A stretch of 41,382 nt of DNA from Crenothrix polyspora (GCA_945902915.1 CAMDNJ010000010.1:1-41382), one strand, 5' to 3'. Shown: positions 1-10,021, numbered from the stretch's first letter. Notes: generated by a model not told the origin, from the sequence alone. Made by a program: numbers and translations.

Positions 1-906
1 AAAGTTAGTTATACCGTTAATGTATGCAATTCGGACGCTCCTTTTCTGGAACCTACATTAAGGCACATGATGCGTGCACTTAACTTCCCGTTCATGGAAA
101 AACTGGTTGCATATGATCCAGGCAAACAGGAAGGAAAGTATGAACAGCGCATTCAAGGTAAGCAATTGGAGATAGAGCAAATTCTTCAACGCCTTCTGGA
201 TGAAGGAGTAATAGATCGAGTAGATATCATTCCATGGGATGAAAGCGAGCAAAATAGGATTTTGTATAAATACTTCGGAACTTTTGAAATCGATCTTAAA
301 GATTTTTCTGGAGCGCCAATCTACCAATATCTCTATGCACTGGATCGATGTATAGGCGACTATGTCTTGCACACGGATTCTGACATGCTGTTCTATAATT
401 CCGGTCAGGGTTCTTGGATTCAAGACGGGCTAGACTTGTTCAAGCAGGAGTCGCATGTAATAGTAACGACTCCAAGAGGCGGTCCTCCCAAAGCACACAA
501 TTGGTATGAGCGGCTATTAGGTCGCTCTTTCGAGCCAAAACCTAAAGCTCTTTGGGGCTATGCCTCTTTCACTTCCACGCGTTATTTTCTTTTAGATATG
601 TTGAAGTTTCAAGCATGTCTGCCACTGGTACAATCGAAAAAAGGCGAGCCCTTAGAAAACACTATCAGTCATACGATTAAGATGAAAGGCTACGAACGCT
701 GGTCCCTCAATGGTTACGATTATTGGGCTATCCATCCGTGGAAGCATGACGAAAACTATATTCGCTATCTGCCCGATTTGATTTGGGCAGTTGAAAATAA
801 TATTTATCCTTTTTGCCGAACAGGTTATCAATGGGACATGAGAACTGAAGGGGAATATATCAATGAATGGTTAAAAATTCTATACGCTCATGGACGAGCA
901 AAATAA
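1..906 (+). CDS. Putative glycosyltransferase, 5'-truncated by the window edge
   Basis: The reading frame is open from base 1, so the true start lies upstream and at least 301 residues are present. The internal ATGs at 67 and 70 are not likely starts, because the frame continues upstream as KVSYTVNVCNSDAPFLEPTL, which looks like the first beta strand of a GT-A fold nucleotide-sugar domain. A DxD-type motif (HTDSDM, D126 and D128 of the fragment) follows a conserved-looking 'DRCIGDYVLHTDSD' stretch, the usual place for divalent-metal and nucleotide-sugar binding in GT-A enzymes. The C-terminal part is rich in Trp and Tyr (residues about 240-295) and has no membrane segment. It converges on metG across 113 bp with no clear terminator. 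The substrate cannot be read from the sequence, and family-2 membership is inference from the fold-like motifs. Confidence 0.6.
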   Translation, partial: KVSYTVNVCNSDAPFLEPTLRHMMRALNFPFMEKLVAYDPGKQEGKYEQRIQGKQLEIEQILQRLLDEGVIDRVDIIPWDESEQNRILYKYFGTFEIDLKDFSGAPIYQYLYALDRCIGDYVLHTDSDMLFYNSGQGSWIQDGLDLFKQESHVIVTTPRGGPPKAHNWYERLLGRSFEPKPKALWGYASFTSTRYFLLDMLKFQACLPLVQSKKGEPLENTISHTIKMKGYERWSLNGYDYWAIHPWKHDENYIRYLPDLIWAVENNIYPFCRTGYQWDMRTEGEYINEWLKILYAHGRAK

Positions 907-1019
907 AACGTTAAAGCTGAAATTAGCAAATATAGTGCGCGTGATTGACGCTTATAAACGATGTGTAATATCAGGAGTTACGGACTTACAGTCAGATACT
1001 TGCCATCGATCCAAAAAAA

Positions 1020-3038
1020 TTATTTTACGCGCATGCCAGCAACAGCTCCTGCTTCAGGGCTTAATATCCAAATATCTTTGCCTCCGGGGCCTGCTGCTAA
1101 GACCATGCCTTCAGAGCAGCCAAAACGCATTTTTCTAGGAGCGAGATTAGCAATCACTAAGGTTAATTTGCCTTCTAAGTCTTCAGGCGCGTAAGCCGAT
1201 TTAATGCCCGCTAATATGTTGCGAGTTTCATCGCCGATATCGACAGTCAACTGCAATAGTTTATCTGAACCTTCGATGTGTTCAGCTTTGATGATTTTAG
1301 CTATACGTAAATCCAGTTTGGCAAAATCTTCAAATTCGATAGTATCTGCGATAGGTTCAAATGCTTTAGTTTTTAAAGGTGCTACCGTTTTCTCAAGATT
1401 TTCTTTAGACGCTTCAACGATGGCTGTGATTTTATCGGCTTCGACACGCGTCATTAATGGCTTGAATTCATTAATGTCATGGTTTAGTAAAGGTTTTATA
1501 GCGACTGGCCATGCTTGACTAGGAATGTTTAAAAAGAGCTCTGCTTGCTCTGCTAAGACAGGAATGACCGGCTTTAGAAAAGTCGCCAATAAGCCAAACA
1601 AATTAAGTCCCATAGAGCAAACGTCATGTAATTCAGCGTCACTTCCTTCTTGCTTGGCAATCAACCAAGGCTTTTTTTCATCAATATATTGGTTGGCTTT
1701 ATCAGCCAGTGCCATAATCTCGCGCATGGCTTTACCAAACTCACGCGTTTCATAAAAGTTGGCGATTTGTTCGTTAGCGCCAATGAATTCTTGATATAAG
1801 GCTGGCTCAGAGCATTGTTCTGATAAGCGGTTATCAAAGCGTTTAGCGATAAAGCCGCTGCAACGACTGGCGATATTAACAACCTTTCCAACTAGGTCAG
1901 AATTAACGCGTTGACTAAAGTCATCAAAATTAAGATCAATATCATCAACGCCCGCGCTAAGCTTGGCAGCAAAGTAATAACGTAGATATTCAGGATTGAG
2001 ATGATCCAAATAGGTTCTTGCGGTAATAAAAGTCCCGCGAGATTTGGACATTTTTTCACCATTGACAGTTAGAAAGCCGTGAGCATAAATTGCACTCGGT
2101 GTTCTAAAGTCAGCGCCACTCAACATCGCAGGCCAAAATAAGGCATGGAAATAGATAATATCTTTACCAATAAAATGATATAACTCAGCAGAGCTATCTT
2201 TAGCCCAAAACACATCAAAATCTAAGCCTTGTTTATCACATAGATTTTTAAAGCTGGCCATATAGCCAATAGGTGCATCTAGCCATACATAAAAGTATTT
2301 TCCAGGAGCATCAGGAATTTCAAAACCAAAATAAGGCGCATCGCGAGAAATATCCCATTGCTGTAAACCGCCTTCTAACCATTCGGCTAATTTATTGCGT
2401 ACTTCAGATTGCAAGTGACCGGCTTTAGTCCAAGCATTGAGCATTTCGGTAAAGTTAGCTAAATCGAAAAAATAATGAACCGAGTCTTTTGAAATCGGCT
2501 TAGCACCTGAAATAGCAGAGACAGCATTTTTCAGTTCGCTAGGTGAGTAAGTGGTGCCACAGGCTTCGCAACCATCGCCATATTGATCGATAGCGCCACA
2601 TTTAGGACAATCACCTTTGATAAAGCGATCAGATAAGAACATATTCTTAACGGGATCGAAGGCTTGAGTAATGGTGCGTGAACTAATATGACCCGCATCC
2701 CGCAAGCGTTTATAGATCAGTGATGAATAACTACGGTTTTCTTCGGAATGGGTGCTGTGATAATTATCAAAAGCCACGCCGAATTCAGTGAAATCAGCTA
2801 AGTGTTCTTTGCCAACTTGAGCGATCAGTTGTTCAGGAGTAATACCCTCTCGATCAGCTTTGAGCATAATCGGAGTGCCGTGGGTGTCATCAGCGCACAC
2901 GAAATAACAAGCATTGCCGCGTTGTTTCTGGAAGCGAACCCAGATATCGGTTTGAATATATTCAACCAGATGACCTAAATGTATGGGGCCGTTTGCGTAG
3001 GGTAAAGCACTGGTAACTAGAATTTTTCTATCGGACAT
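1020..3038 (-). CDS. metG: Methionyl-tRNA synthetase with C-terminal tRNA-binding domain
   Basis: This cytosolic enzyme charges tRNA-Met with methionine using ATP. The 672-residue product has the class I signature HLGH at 20-23 and KMSKS at 329-333. A zinc knuckle of four cysteines lies at 144, 147, 157 and 160. The anticodon-binding helical region spans about 390-550. A C-terminal EMAPII/Trbp111-like OB domain (about 570-672) starts near '[11 protein letters not shown]', the part that dimerises the enzyme and helps hold tRNA. Length matches the long MetG form of E. coli (677 residues). The start ATG at 3038 gives the canonical [18 protein letters not shown]-terminus. The gene diverges from mrp over 178 bp, an arrangement also seen in E. 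coli. Confidence 0.97.
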   Translation of the reverse strand: MSDRKILVTSALPYANGPIHLGHLVEYIQTDIWVRFQKQRGNACYFVCADDTHGTPIMLKADREGITPEQLIAQVGKEHLADFTEFGVAFDNYHSTHSEENRSYSSLIYKRLRDAGHISSRTITQAFDPVKNMFLSDRFIKGDCPKCGAIDQYGDGCEACGTTYSPSELKNAVSAISGAKPISKDSVHYFFDLANFTEMLNAWTKAGHLQSEVRNKLAEWLEGGLQQWDISRDAPYFGFEIPDAPGKYFYVWLDAPIGYMASFKNLCDKQGLDFDVFWAKDSSAELYHFIGKDIIYFHALFWPAMLSGADFRTPSAIYAHGFLTVNGEKMSKSRGTFITARTYLDHLNPEYLRYYFAAKLSAGVDDIDLNFDDFSQRVNSDLVGKVVNIASRCSGFIAKRFDNRLSEQCSEPALYQEFIGANEQIANFYETREFGKAMREIMALADKANQYIDEKKPWLIAKQEGSDAELHDVCSMGLNLFGLLATFLKPVIPVLAEQAELFLNIPSQAWPVAIKPLLNHDINEFKPLMTRVEADKITAIVEASKENLEKTVAPLKTKAFEPIADTIEFEDFAKLDLRIAKIIKAEHIEGSDKLLQLTVDIGDETRNILAGIKSAYAPEDLEGKLTLVIANLAPRKMRFGCSEGMVLAAGPGGKDIWILSPEAGAVAGMRVK

Positions 3039-3216
3039 GGTGTGAAAGTTTAGGAATACAAAATAAATAATAGGCTGATTATCTCATGAAATGATCGCTG
3101 CTAACGCATAGTGCATCGTTAACCGATGAATATTATTAAAAAGCCTGTAGAATGCCTTGCTAATAATGTTTGGTTTTATCACCGAATCTACTAGAAATAT
3201 TTAACTTAAAATAATT

Positions 3217-4308
3217 ATGGCGCACATAGAAAAGACCGATGTAGAGCATTTATTAGCAACCTTTATTGATCCTAATCATGGTGTAGATCTACTTACGTCA
3301 AAATCAATTAAAGCAATTATTCTTGATGGCAACAATGTCACCGTTTACTTAGAGTTAGGTTATCCTGCGAAAAGCACTATTGAGGCTTTAAAAACCGATG
3401 TTGAGCAACTCTTGAAAACCTTAGCCGGAGTTGGTTCAGTAGCGGTTGAGGTTACGGTAAAAATTATTTCTCATGCCGTACAACAGGGCTTAAAGCCACA
3501 AGCTAATATCAAAAATATTATTGCTGTGGCTTCTGGAAAAGGCGGCGTTGGTAAATCAACTACTGCTGTTAATATAGCTTTAGCTTTAGCCGCAGAAGGC
3601 GCCAAAGTAGGTATCATGGATGCTGACATTTATGGACCGAGTATTCCAACTATGTTGGGCTTGTCAGGTCGTCCTGATAGTGTCGATAATAAAACCCTGA
3701 TGCCTAAAATAGCTTTTGATATACAAACGATGTCTATAGGCTATTTAGTTGAACCTGATCAAGCGATGATTTGGCGTGGTCCCATAGCCACCAATACCTT
3801 ACAACAATTGCTCAGAGATACTAATTGGCATGATATCGATTATTTAATTATTGATTTACCACCCGGTACCGGTGACATACAGTTAACCTTGGCGCAACAG
3901 ATTCCAGTGAGTGGTGCGATTATCGTTACGACTCCACAAGATATTGCTTTGCTTGATGCGCAGCGTGGCTTGGGTATGTTCGCTAAAGTAAATGTGCCTG
4001 TCTTAGGTGTTGTTGAAAATATGAGTTTACATATTTGTAGCGCTTGCGGTCATGAGGAAGCTATTTTTGGTTCCGGTGGTGGTATGGCGATGTCTGAGAA
4101 AAATAAGGTAGATTTTTTAGGTTCACTGCCTTTAGATATGTCGATTCGCTTAAGTTCTGACTCCGGAATTCCTACCGTGGTTGCTGATCCTGATGGTCGC
4201 CCTGCACAGTTGTATAAAGATATTGCCCGTAAGACAGCTGCCAGGTTGGCATTAAAAACCAAGGACTTTAGCACGCGATTTCCTACTATCGTCGTGCAAG
4301 ATACTTAA
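3217..4308 (+). CDS. mrp: Iron-sulfur cluster carrier ATPase Mrp/ApbC
   Basis: A MinD/ParA-type P-loop ATPase of the Mrp/NBP35 family, which holds and transfers [4Fe-4S] clusters to apo-proteins in the cytosol. An N-terminal MIP18/DUF59-like domain covers about residues 5-90. The deviant Walker A motif GKGGVGKST lies at 107-115, followed by 'DADIYGPSIPTMLG' and 'IDYLIIDLPPGTGD' (Walker B). The cluster-binding CxxC is Cys274/Cys277 in 'CSACGH'. At 363 residues it is the usual gammaproteobacterial length. No strong ribosome-binding site precedes the ATG, but the N-terminus aligns with the DUF59 start and no better start is visible. A T-rich hairpin just downstream probably ends the transcript before dcd. 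Confidence 0.95.
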   Translation: MAHIEKTDVEHLLATFIDPNHGVDLLTSKSIKAIILDGNNVTVYLELGYPAKSTIEALKTDVEQLLKTLAGVGSVAVEVTVKIISHAVQQGLKPQANIKNIIAVASGKGGVGKSTTAVNIALALAAEGAKVGIMDADIYGPSIPTMLGLSGRPDSVDNKTLMPKIAFDIQTMSIGYLVEPDQAMIWRGPIATNTLQQLLRDTNWHDIDYLIIDLPPGTGDIQLTLAQQIPVSGAIIVTTPQDIALLDAQRGLGMFAKVNVPVLGVVENMSLHICSACGHEEAIFGSGGGMAMSEKNKVDFLGSLPLDMSIRLSSDSGIPTVVADPDGRPAQLYKDIARKTAARLALKTKDFSTRFPTIVVQDT

Positions 4309-4330
4309 ACTAATAGATACAAGCTGTCAT

Positions 4331-4356
4331 TACTAATTTAACTTTAGTATTTTTTT
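4331..4356 (+). terminator. Likely intrinsic terminator after mrp
   Basis: A six-base AT-rich stem (TACTAA paired with TTAGTA, loop of seven) is followed by seven T. The stem is weak but the placement, 22 bp after the mrp stop, and the T run support termination. Confidence 0.5.
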
Positions 4357-4418
4357 CTTGTACTTGAGTGACGCCTAATAAGAATTTAACTTTTTAACAC
4401 ACTGGATAGATAGCCTTC

Positions 4419-4985
4419 ATGAGCATAAAGTCAGATAAATGGATACGCCGTATGGCAGAACAACACGGCATGATAGTGCCATTTGAGAGTGGTCAAGTTA
4501 GAGATTCTGAGCAAGGTCGAGTCATTTCTTATGGCACGTCCAGTTACGGCTATGATGTGCGCTGCTCTGATGAGTTTAAAATCTTTACTAACATTAACTC
4601 TGCAGTTGTTGATCCTAAAAACTTTGATCCAGATAGCTTTGTGGATGTTAAATCGGATGTCTGCATCATTCCACCTAATTCATTTGCTTTAGCGCGTACC
4701 GTCGAGTTCTTTAAAATTCCACGAGACGTACTGACTATCTGCTTAGGAAAGTCTACTTATGCCAGATGTGGGATTATCGTCAATGTGACACCTTTAGAGC
4801 CTGAATGGGAAGGTCATGTTACCTTAGAGTTTTCTAATACCACAACCTTGCCGGCAAAGATTTATGCCAATGAAGGCGTTGCCCAAATGCTCTTTTTTGG
4901 CGGAGATGAAGTTTGCGAAACCTCTTATAAAGATCGGGGGGGTAAGTATCAAGGGCAAACGGGCGTCACTTTGCCTAAAGCATAG
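4419..4985 (+). CDS. dcd: dCTP deaminase
   Basis: Converts dCTP to dUTP plus ammonia, the main source of dUMP for thymidylate synthesis in gammaproteobacteria. The 188-residue product has the Dcd core: '[12 protein letters not shown]' (39-50), '[10 protein letters not shown]' with Arg116 (110-119), and '[11 protein letters not shown]' with the probable catalytic Glu137. The C-terminal tail '[15 protein letters not shown]' closes over the active site in this family. The [13 protein letters not shown] wording is that of the Dcd subtype common in Proteobacteria outside the enteric group. No extra dUTPase signature is apparent, so it is called monofunctional. It stands alone between two terminators, downstream of mrp as is common in related genomes. 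Confidence 0.95.
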   Translation: MSIKSDKWIRRMAEQHGMIVPFESGQVRDSEQGRVISYGTSSYGYDVRCSDEFKIFTNINSAVVDPKNFDPDSFVDVKSDVCIIPPNSFALARTVEFFKIPRDVLTICLGKSTYARCGIIVNVTPLEPEWEGHVTLEFSNTTTLPAKIYANEGVAQMLFFGGDEVCETSYKDRGGKYQGQTGVTLPKA

Positions 4986-5016
4986 TCATTCCTTAGGTCT
5001 ATAAAACCCACTCTTT

Positions 5017-5047
5017 AAAAAAACGCCTCATTATGGGGCGTTTTTTA
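5017..5047 (+). terminator. Rho-independent terminator after dcd
   Basis: An A-tract, a seven-base stem (ACGCCTC with GGGGCGT, one T-G wobble), a five-base loop and a T6 run form a typical intrinsic terminator that would also work on the minus strand because of the A-tract. Confidence 0.85.
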
Positions 5048-5166
5048 TTGTCCGTACGTATATAATCAGGTCCAGTCTACAAGCATCGTCCGTTCCTATG
5101 AGGATAGTCTGTAATTTGCTTATATAAACTCAAAGTTCATTTAAAAACAACTGATGACAACAAGCT

Positions 5167-6213
5167 ATGTATAAACGCATACTGGATAATCTAAATTGCG
5201 CTATTTTATTATTTGATTGCAACTTAATACTGACCTACATCAACACCTCAGGAGAGATTTTGTTGGCGGATAGTGCCCAGCACTTGGTCGGGCATAGTGC
5301 AGATGAGTTATTCAAATTTTCTGATTCGGCTTTACTGATCAATTTGAAGCAATCTCTAGCTATGGCGGAACCCTTAGTCGATCGCGCACTGACTGTGGCG
5401 CGTACTACACATAATGCGACGATTAATTTTAGTGCCACCCCCATAGTAGTTGATGAGCAAGTGCATGAAATATTACTTGAACTCCAACAAGTCGATAATC
5501 ACTTACGTATCTCTAAAGAAGAGCAATTATTATCACAGCACAATACGGCGCGTTTATTAGTGAGAGGGCTGACTCATGAAATTAAAAATCCTTTAGGCGG
5601 CTTACGTGGCGCAGCACAGTTACTTGATTTAGAGCTAGAAGATCCAGAGCTTAAAGAATATACGCAAATTATCATTGCCGAATCAGATCGATTACAGGCA
5701 CTGATGGATAAGATGTTAGGGCCTAATAAATTACCCAATAAAAAAATGCTTAATATTCATGAGGTATTAGAGCGTGTTAGGCAATTGGTACATGCAGAAT
5801 CTAGTAATACCTTGACTATCATTAATGATTACGATCCCAGTATTCCTGATATTTATGCCGATAAAGATCAACTCATACAAGCGATTTTAAATATTGCCAG
5901 AAATGCCATGCAGGCCATGGAAGGTAAGGGAGAACTTATATTTAAAACCCGCATTCATCGGCACATGAATATAGGTCGTAAGCGCTATAAGTTGGCTGTC
6001 AAATGCGACATCATCGATAATGGGCCGGGTATAGCCGCGAGTATGATGAACCAGATCTTTTATCCTATGATTACTGGACGGGCTGACGGGACAGGCTTAG
6101 GTTTGTCGATTGCGCAATCGCTCATTAATCAACATAACGGTTTAATTGAATGTAATAGTGAGCCTGGCAGTACTGTATTTTCAATTTATTTACCGATGGA
6201 GGTCCAGCAATGA
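5167..6213 (+). CDS. glnL: Nitrogen regulation sensor histidine kinase NtrB/GlnL
   Basis: Cytosolic two-component kinase/phosphatase that sets the phosphorylation state of NtrC in response to PII proteins. The 348-residue product has an N-terminal PAS domain (about 5-115) and no membrane segment. The HisKA H-box 'GLTHEIKNPLGGLRGAA' carries phospho-His137. The ATPase domain shows the N-box 'ILNIARNAMQAM', G1 'DNGPGI' and G2 'GTGLGLSIAQS'. All kinase motifs look intact. Its last four bases overlap the glnG start (ATGA), implying translational coupling. Unlike in enterics, no glnA lies upstream: the preceding gene is dcd, closed by a terminator. The ATG at 5167 gives the expected PAS start, although no strong ribosome-binding site is seen. 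Confidence 0.95.
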   Translation: MYKRILDNLNCAILLFDCNLILTYINTSGEILLADSAQHLVGHSADELFKFSDSALLINLKQSLAMAEPLVDRALTVARTTHNATINFSATPIVVDEQVHEILLELQQVDNHLRISKEEQLLSQHNTARLLVRGLTHEIKNPLGGLRGAAQLLDLELEDPELKEYTQIIIAESDRLQALMDKMLGPNKLPNKKMLNIHEVLERVRQLVHAESSNTLTIINDYDPSIPDIYADKDQLIQAILNIARNAMQAMEGKGELIFKTRIHRHMNIGRKRYKLAVKCDIIDNGPGIAASMMNQIFYPMITGRADGTGLGLSIAQSLINQHNGLIECNSEPGSTVFSIYLPMEVQQ

Positions 6214-7643
6214 TTAAATCCGAAACCGTTTGGATTGTTGATGATGACAAGTCTATACGCTGGGTTGTTGAAAAGGCCTTACAAAAAGCAGGCATTATCA
6301 CCCGAAGTTTTTCTGATGGAAAAGAGTTAATTGTCGCTTTAAAAGATGGTCTGCCAGATGCCTTAATTACAGATATTCGAATGCCGGGAATGGATGGCTT
6401 AGAATTATTAAGTAAAATACAGATTAGTCACCCAACTTTGCCTGTTATTGTCATGACCGCGCATTCCGATTTAGAAAGTGCTGTTTCGGCTTTTCATGGT
6501 GGTGCTTTTGAATATTTACCTAAGCCCTTTGATATTAAAGAAGTGGTTAATCTAGCGCAACGCGCTTGCTTACATGGTCGACAGCTACAAGAAGACAGCC
6601 AAAATACCATGGGGGTTAATGTCGAAGTTACGCCTGAGATTATTGGCGAAGCACCCGCCATGCAAGAAGTATTTCGAGCTATAGGAAGATTGGCACGTTC
6701 GCATATTACCGTACTCATTAATGGGGAATCAGGTGCCGGTAAGGAATTAGTCGCTAAAGCCTTGCATAGACACAGCCCTAGAACGAAAAAGCCTTTTGTT
6801 GCTTTAAATATGGCCGCTATTCCTAAAGATCTTATGGAGTCAGAGCTGTTTGGGCACGAGAAAGGCGCTTTTACGGGCGCAGTATTAAGAAGAGCGGGGC
6901 GTTTTGAACAAGCTAACGGCGGAACCTTATTTCTGGATGAAATAGGCGATATGCCCACAGAATTACAAACCCGGTTATTAAGAGTGTTAGCGGATGGTGA
7001 ATTTTATCCAGTCGGTGCGCATCAAGCGGTTAAAGTCGATGTACGTATTATTGCGGCAACGCATCAAGATTTGGAAACCTTAGTCGAACAAGGTCGTTTT
7101 CGTGAAGATTTATTTCATCGTTTAAATGTCATTCGTATACATCTTCCTGCCTTACGTGAACGTAAACAGGATATCCCTTTGTTATTACGTCATTTTTTAA
7201 ATCAAGCAGCTGTTGAACTTGGTGTGGAAATGAAAGTTCTGAGGCCAGAGGCAGAAGCTTTTTTAAGTACCTTAGAGTGGCCTGGCAACGTTAGGCAATT
7301 AGAAAATAGTTGTCGCTGGATAACCGTAATGGCCTCAGGGCGAGAAGTTTATTTACATGATTTACCGCCAGAATTATTGAATACCTCGATAGAGCAGGTT
7401 GTTGCAGCAACGGATTGGGAAGCGTTATTTAGAAAGCATATAGATAGACAATTATTATGTACACAAGATCATAATGCCCCAAAGATAGACATTGCCAAGC
7501 AAGCTATTAATACCGTTGAAACGCTTTTAATAAAAGCCGCCTTAGACTTTACAAGAGGCAAGCGTCATGAGGCCGCTATTTTATTAGGTTACGGTCGAAA
7601 TACCCTCACTCGTAAAATTAATGAACTAGAGATCGAAGAATAA
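6210..7643 (+). CDS. glnG: Nitrogen regulation response regulator NtrC/GlnG, sigma-54 activator
   Basis: Phosphorylated NtrC binds enhancer-like sites and drives open-complex formation by sigma-54 RNA polymerase at nitrogen-starvation promoters. The receiver domain (about 5-120) has acidic pocket DDD11-13, phospho-Asp55 and Lys105 region 'YLPKPFD'. The AAA+ domain (about 145-380) has Walker A GESGAGKE (172-179), the sigma-54 contact loop GAFTGA (219-224), Walker B 'GTLFLDEIGDM' and a sensor II-type 'WPGNVRQLEN'. The C-terminal Fis-type helix-turn-helix ends in 'HEAAILLGYGRNTLTRKINEL'. The length of 477 residues is normal. The start codon overlaps the glnL stop. The target glnK-amtB promoter lies about 350 bp downstream. 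Confidence 0.96.
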   Translation: MIKSETVWIVDDDKSIRWVVEKALQKAGIITRSFSDGKELIVALKDGLPDALITDIRMPGMDGLELLSKIQISHPTLPVIVMTAHSDLESAVSAFHGGAFEYLPKPFDIKEVVNLAQRACLHGRQLQEDSQNTMGVNVEVTPEIIGEAPAMQEVFRAIGRLARSHITVLINGESGAGKELVAKALHRHSPRTKKPFVALNMAAIPKDLMESELFGHEKGAFTGAVLRRAGRFEQANGGTLFLDEIGDMPTELQTRLLRVLADGEFYPVGAHQAVKVDVRIIAATHQDLETLVEQGRFREDLFHRLNVIRIHLPALRERKQDIPLLLRHFLNQAAVELGVEMKVLRPEAEAFLSTLEWPGNVRQLENSCRWITVMASGREVYLHDLPPELLNTSIEQVVAATDWEALFRKHIDRQLLCTQDHNAPKIDIAKQAINTVETLLIKAALDFTRGKRHEAAILLGYGRNTLTRKINELEIEE

Positions 7644-7657
7644 TCCTCATTACTCGG

Positions 7658-7739
7658 TAGGTTGGGCTGCGTGCTTTTCGCAACCCAACATATTCATGCT
7701 GCATTGTTGGGTTAACGATAAAGCCGTTAGCCCAGCCTA
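7658..7739. repeat. Palindromic dispersed repeat, family A, full copy
   Basis: Outer arms near TAGGTTGGGCTG and the matching CAGCCTA end enclose an inner inverted pair AACCCAACA / TGTTGGGTT, so the sequence can fold as two nested hairpins. A related copy sits at 26951-27016 and a decayed left half at 10504-10532. It begins 14 bp after the glnG stop and may act as a transcript-end structure. No T run follows. Confidence 0.7.
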
Positions 7740-7824
7740 GATCAAACTTTTCATCTATGAGTCTCTGACCATTAGTATCTTGATGTTATCTAATCGCACC
7801 ATAAATAAGCATAGAAAAAAATAA

Positions 7825-7841
7825 TGCACCAAGTATGTGCT
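7825..7841 (+). promoter_or_regulatory. Putative NtrC-binding site upstream of glnK
   Basis: TGCAC and GTGCT half-sites are separated by seven bases, matching nine of ten core positions of the NtrC dyad (TGCAC-N7-GTGCA). It lies about 165-185 bp upstream of the sigma-54 promoter, a usual enhancer distance. A weaker GCACC half-site occurs at 7796-7800. Confidence 0.6.
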
Positions 7842-7992
7842 TTCGGGAGAGAGTAAGCTTTGGCATAGCTCGATAGATGATAGCTGTTTCCTGAGTTGAT
7901 CGAATATCCGCCAGTAATAAATAACGCTGATACATGAGGCAGGCTACTTTTTAGTAGCGAATACCCTAAATAGAAACCTTAATAAATAACAC

Positions 7993-8010
7993 TTGGCACA
8001 ATCCCTGCTT
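7993..8010 (+). promoter_or_regulatory. Sigma-54 (-24/-12) promoter of glnK-amtB
   Basis: TTGGCAC and CTGCTT carry the invariant GG (7995-7996) and GC (8007-8008) with the required ten bases between them. It is followed by the glnK ribosome-binding site about 33 bp on. Together with the upstream NtrC-type dyad this predicts nitrogen-starvation control. Confidence 0.75.
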
Positions 8011-8022
8011 TAATCATTATGA

Positions 8023-8391
<369 letters not shown>

Positions 8392-8407
8392 TAGATTAGG
8401 GGGACTT

Positions 8408-9808
8408 ATGAACTATATTTTAAAATTTTTTGCTCTGTTGGCTATGTCGAGTTTTTCAGGACTTACTGTTGCAGATGATGCAGTCGCCGTTGTCGCACCG
8501 GTTGCACAAAAGGGCGATACCGCTTGGATGATTATGGCCACGATCTTGGTTATTCTTATGTCTATACCCGGTTTGGCTTTATTTTATGGCGGTATGGTAC
8601 GTGCCAAAAATATGCTTTCCATATTAATGCAAGTGTTCGTAATCTTTTCCTTGATGGCGATCTTATGGGCGCTTTATGGCTATAGTATTGCTTTTACCGA
8701 AGGTAATGCTTTTGTCGGCGGCTTCAGTAAGTTGTTTCTATTAGGCATAACACCTGATTCCTTGGCCGCTAGTTTCAGTAAAGGTGTTTATATACCCGAG
8801 TATATTTATGTTGCCTTCCAATTGACTTTTGCTTGTATTACGCCAGCCTTGATCATCGGTGCTTTTGCTGAGCGCGTTAAGTTTTCAGCCATCTTAGTGT
8901 TTATGGTGATTTGGTTTACCTTTGCTTATCTGCCTATGGCGCATATGGTTTGGTATTGGGCAGGTCCAGATGCTTATACCGATGCTAGTACAGGTGAAAA
9001 AGCCTTGGCAACGGCAGGCTTTTTATTCCAAAAAGGTGCTTTAGATTTTGCTGGCGGTACCGTAGTACATATTAACGCCGGTATTGCCGGTTTAGTTGGT
9101 TGTTTAGTGATAGGCAAGCGCGTAGGCTTTAAAAAAGAATCTTTAGTGCCACACAGTGTCACTATGACCATGATCGGTGCCTCATTATTATGGGTGGGCT
9201 GGTTTGGTTTTAATGTAGGCTCTAATCTTGAAGCCAATGGTCTTGCGACTTTAGTGTTTGTTAATACCTTATTGGCGAGTGCGGCGGCAACCTTGGCTTG
9301 GACAGGTGCTGAATGGCTTATCCGTGGCAAACCCAGTATGTTGGGTGGTGCTTCAGGCTCTATTGCTGGTTTGGTCGCTATTACCCCAGCCTGTGGTTGG
9401 GCTGGCCCTATGGGTTCTATCGTTTTAGGCCTGGTTGTGGGTATTGTCTGCTTTTGGGCGGTGACTAGCCTAAAAAGTAAGTTGGGCTATGATGATTCCC
9501 TAGATGCATTTGGTGTTCACGGTATAGGCGGTATTATCGGGGCATTGGGTACAGCAGTGGTTGCTAGCCCTGCTTTAGGCGGTACTGGTGTTTGGGATTA
9601 TGTCACTAATGGTGTTGCTGAATACAGTATGTCGACTCAATTGATTAGTCAACTATGGGCGGTCGGTATTTGTATCATTTGGTCAGGCACTGTGTCTTTT
9701 ATCGCCTTCAAATTGGTTGATAGCTTAATAGGACTTAGAGTCAGTGAAGAAGTTGAACGTGGAGGCTTAGACATTTCTGAACACGGCGAAACAGCTTATC
9801 ACTATTAG
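8408..9808 (+). CDS. amtB: Ammonium transporter AmtB
   Basis: Inner-membrane Amt/MEP/Rh channel that takes up ammonium. The ATG at 8408 is preferred over an upstream in-frame ATG at 8348 that overlaps glnK. It has a purine-rich AGGGGG site just before it and starts a good signal peptide (MNYILKFFALLAMSSFSGLTVA, split here after about residue 22), as in other AmtB precursors. The 466-residue product has about eleven membrane helices after the signal peptide. The pore twin histidines are His179 ('AHMVWYW') and His371 ('DAFGVHGIGG'). The C-terminal cytoplasmic tail 'GLDISEHGETAYHY' is the GlnK-interacting end. It lies 16 bp after glnK and is closed by a strong terminator. Confidence 0.96.
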   Translation: MNYILKFFALLAMSSFSGLTVADDAVAVVAPVAQKGDTAWMIMATILVILMSIPGLALFYGGMVRAKNMLSILMQVFVIFSLMAILWALYGYSIAFTEGNAFVGGFSKLFLLGITPDSLAASFSKGVYIPEYIYVAFQLTFACITPALIIGAFAERVKFSAILVFMVIWFTFAYLPMAHMVWYWAGPDAYTDASTGEKALATAGFLFQKGALDFAGGTVVHINAGIAGLVGCLVIGKRVGFKKESLVPHSVTMTMIGASLLWVGWFGFNVGSNLEANGLATLVFVNTLLASAAATLAWTGAEWLIRGKPSMLGGASGSIAGLVAITPACGWAGPMGSIVLGLVVGIVCFWAVTSLKSKLGYDDSLDAFGVHGIGGIIGALGTAVVASPALGGTGVWDYVTNGVAEYSMSTQLISQLWAVGICIIWSGTVSFIAFKLVDSLIGLRVSEEVERGGLDISEHGETAYHY

Positions 9809-9833
9809 CTTATAAGCTTATCAAGATAAAAAG

Positions 9834-9860
9834 ACGGGAGCTTTAGCTCCCGTTTTTTTT
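9834..9860 (+). terminator. Strong intrinsic terminator after amtB
   Basis: A perfect eight-base GC-rich stem (ACGGGAGC / GCTCCCGT) with a TTTA loop is followed by eight T. It ends the glnK-amtB transcript. Confidence 0.92.
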
Positions 9861-9872
9861 GTCTTGATCATA

Positions 9873-9999
9873 GGGCTACCAATTTAAGACGGGACACTCG
9901 CTTAATCATTCACTTTTAGACAGGGTTCTCCTAAGCGCAGACATAGGACGAAAGGCGAAGGGCGAAGCCTAGTACCTGTCACGCCTAAAGTTGCTAGCC
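9873..9999. repeat. Dispersed repeat, family B, partial copy
   Basis: The left 24 bp (9873-9896, beginning GGGCTACC and ending CGGGACA) match the terminal repeat of the element at 26787-27063. Bases 9915-9999 are a near-identical, inverted copy of 26857-26940, with only a handful of differences over about 84 bp. No right-hand terminal repeat is present, so this copy is incomplete. It fills most of the gap between amtB and the DUF1348 gene. Confidence 0.75.
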
Positions 10000-10021
10000 G
10001 ATGATAGTAATCAATAGGTGA

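Noticed and set aside
3121-3216. mrp promoter with a TAGAAT -10 box at 3148-3153
   Set aside because: No -35-like hexamer lies 16-18 bp upstream, so it is not listed as a feature.
6494-6958. 154-residue ORF antisense to glnG
   Set aside because: It is a shadow frame of a well-conserved AAA+ domain on the other strand.
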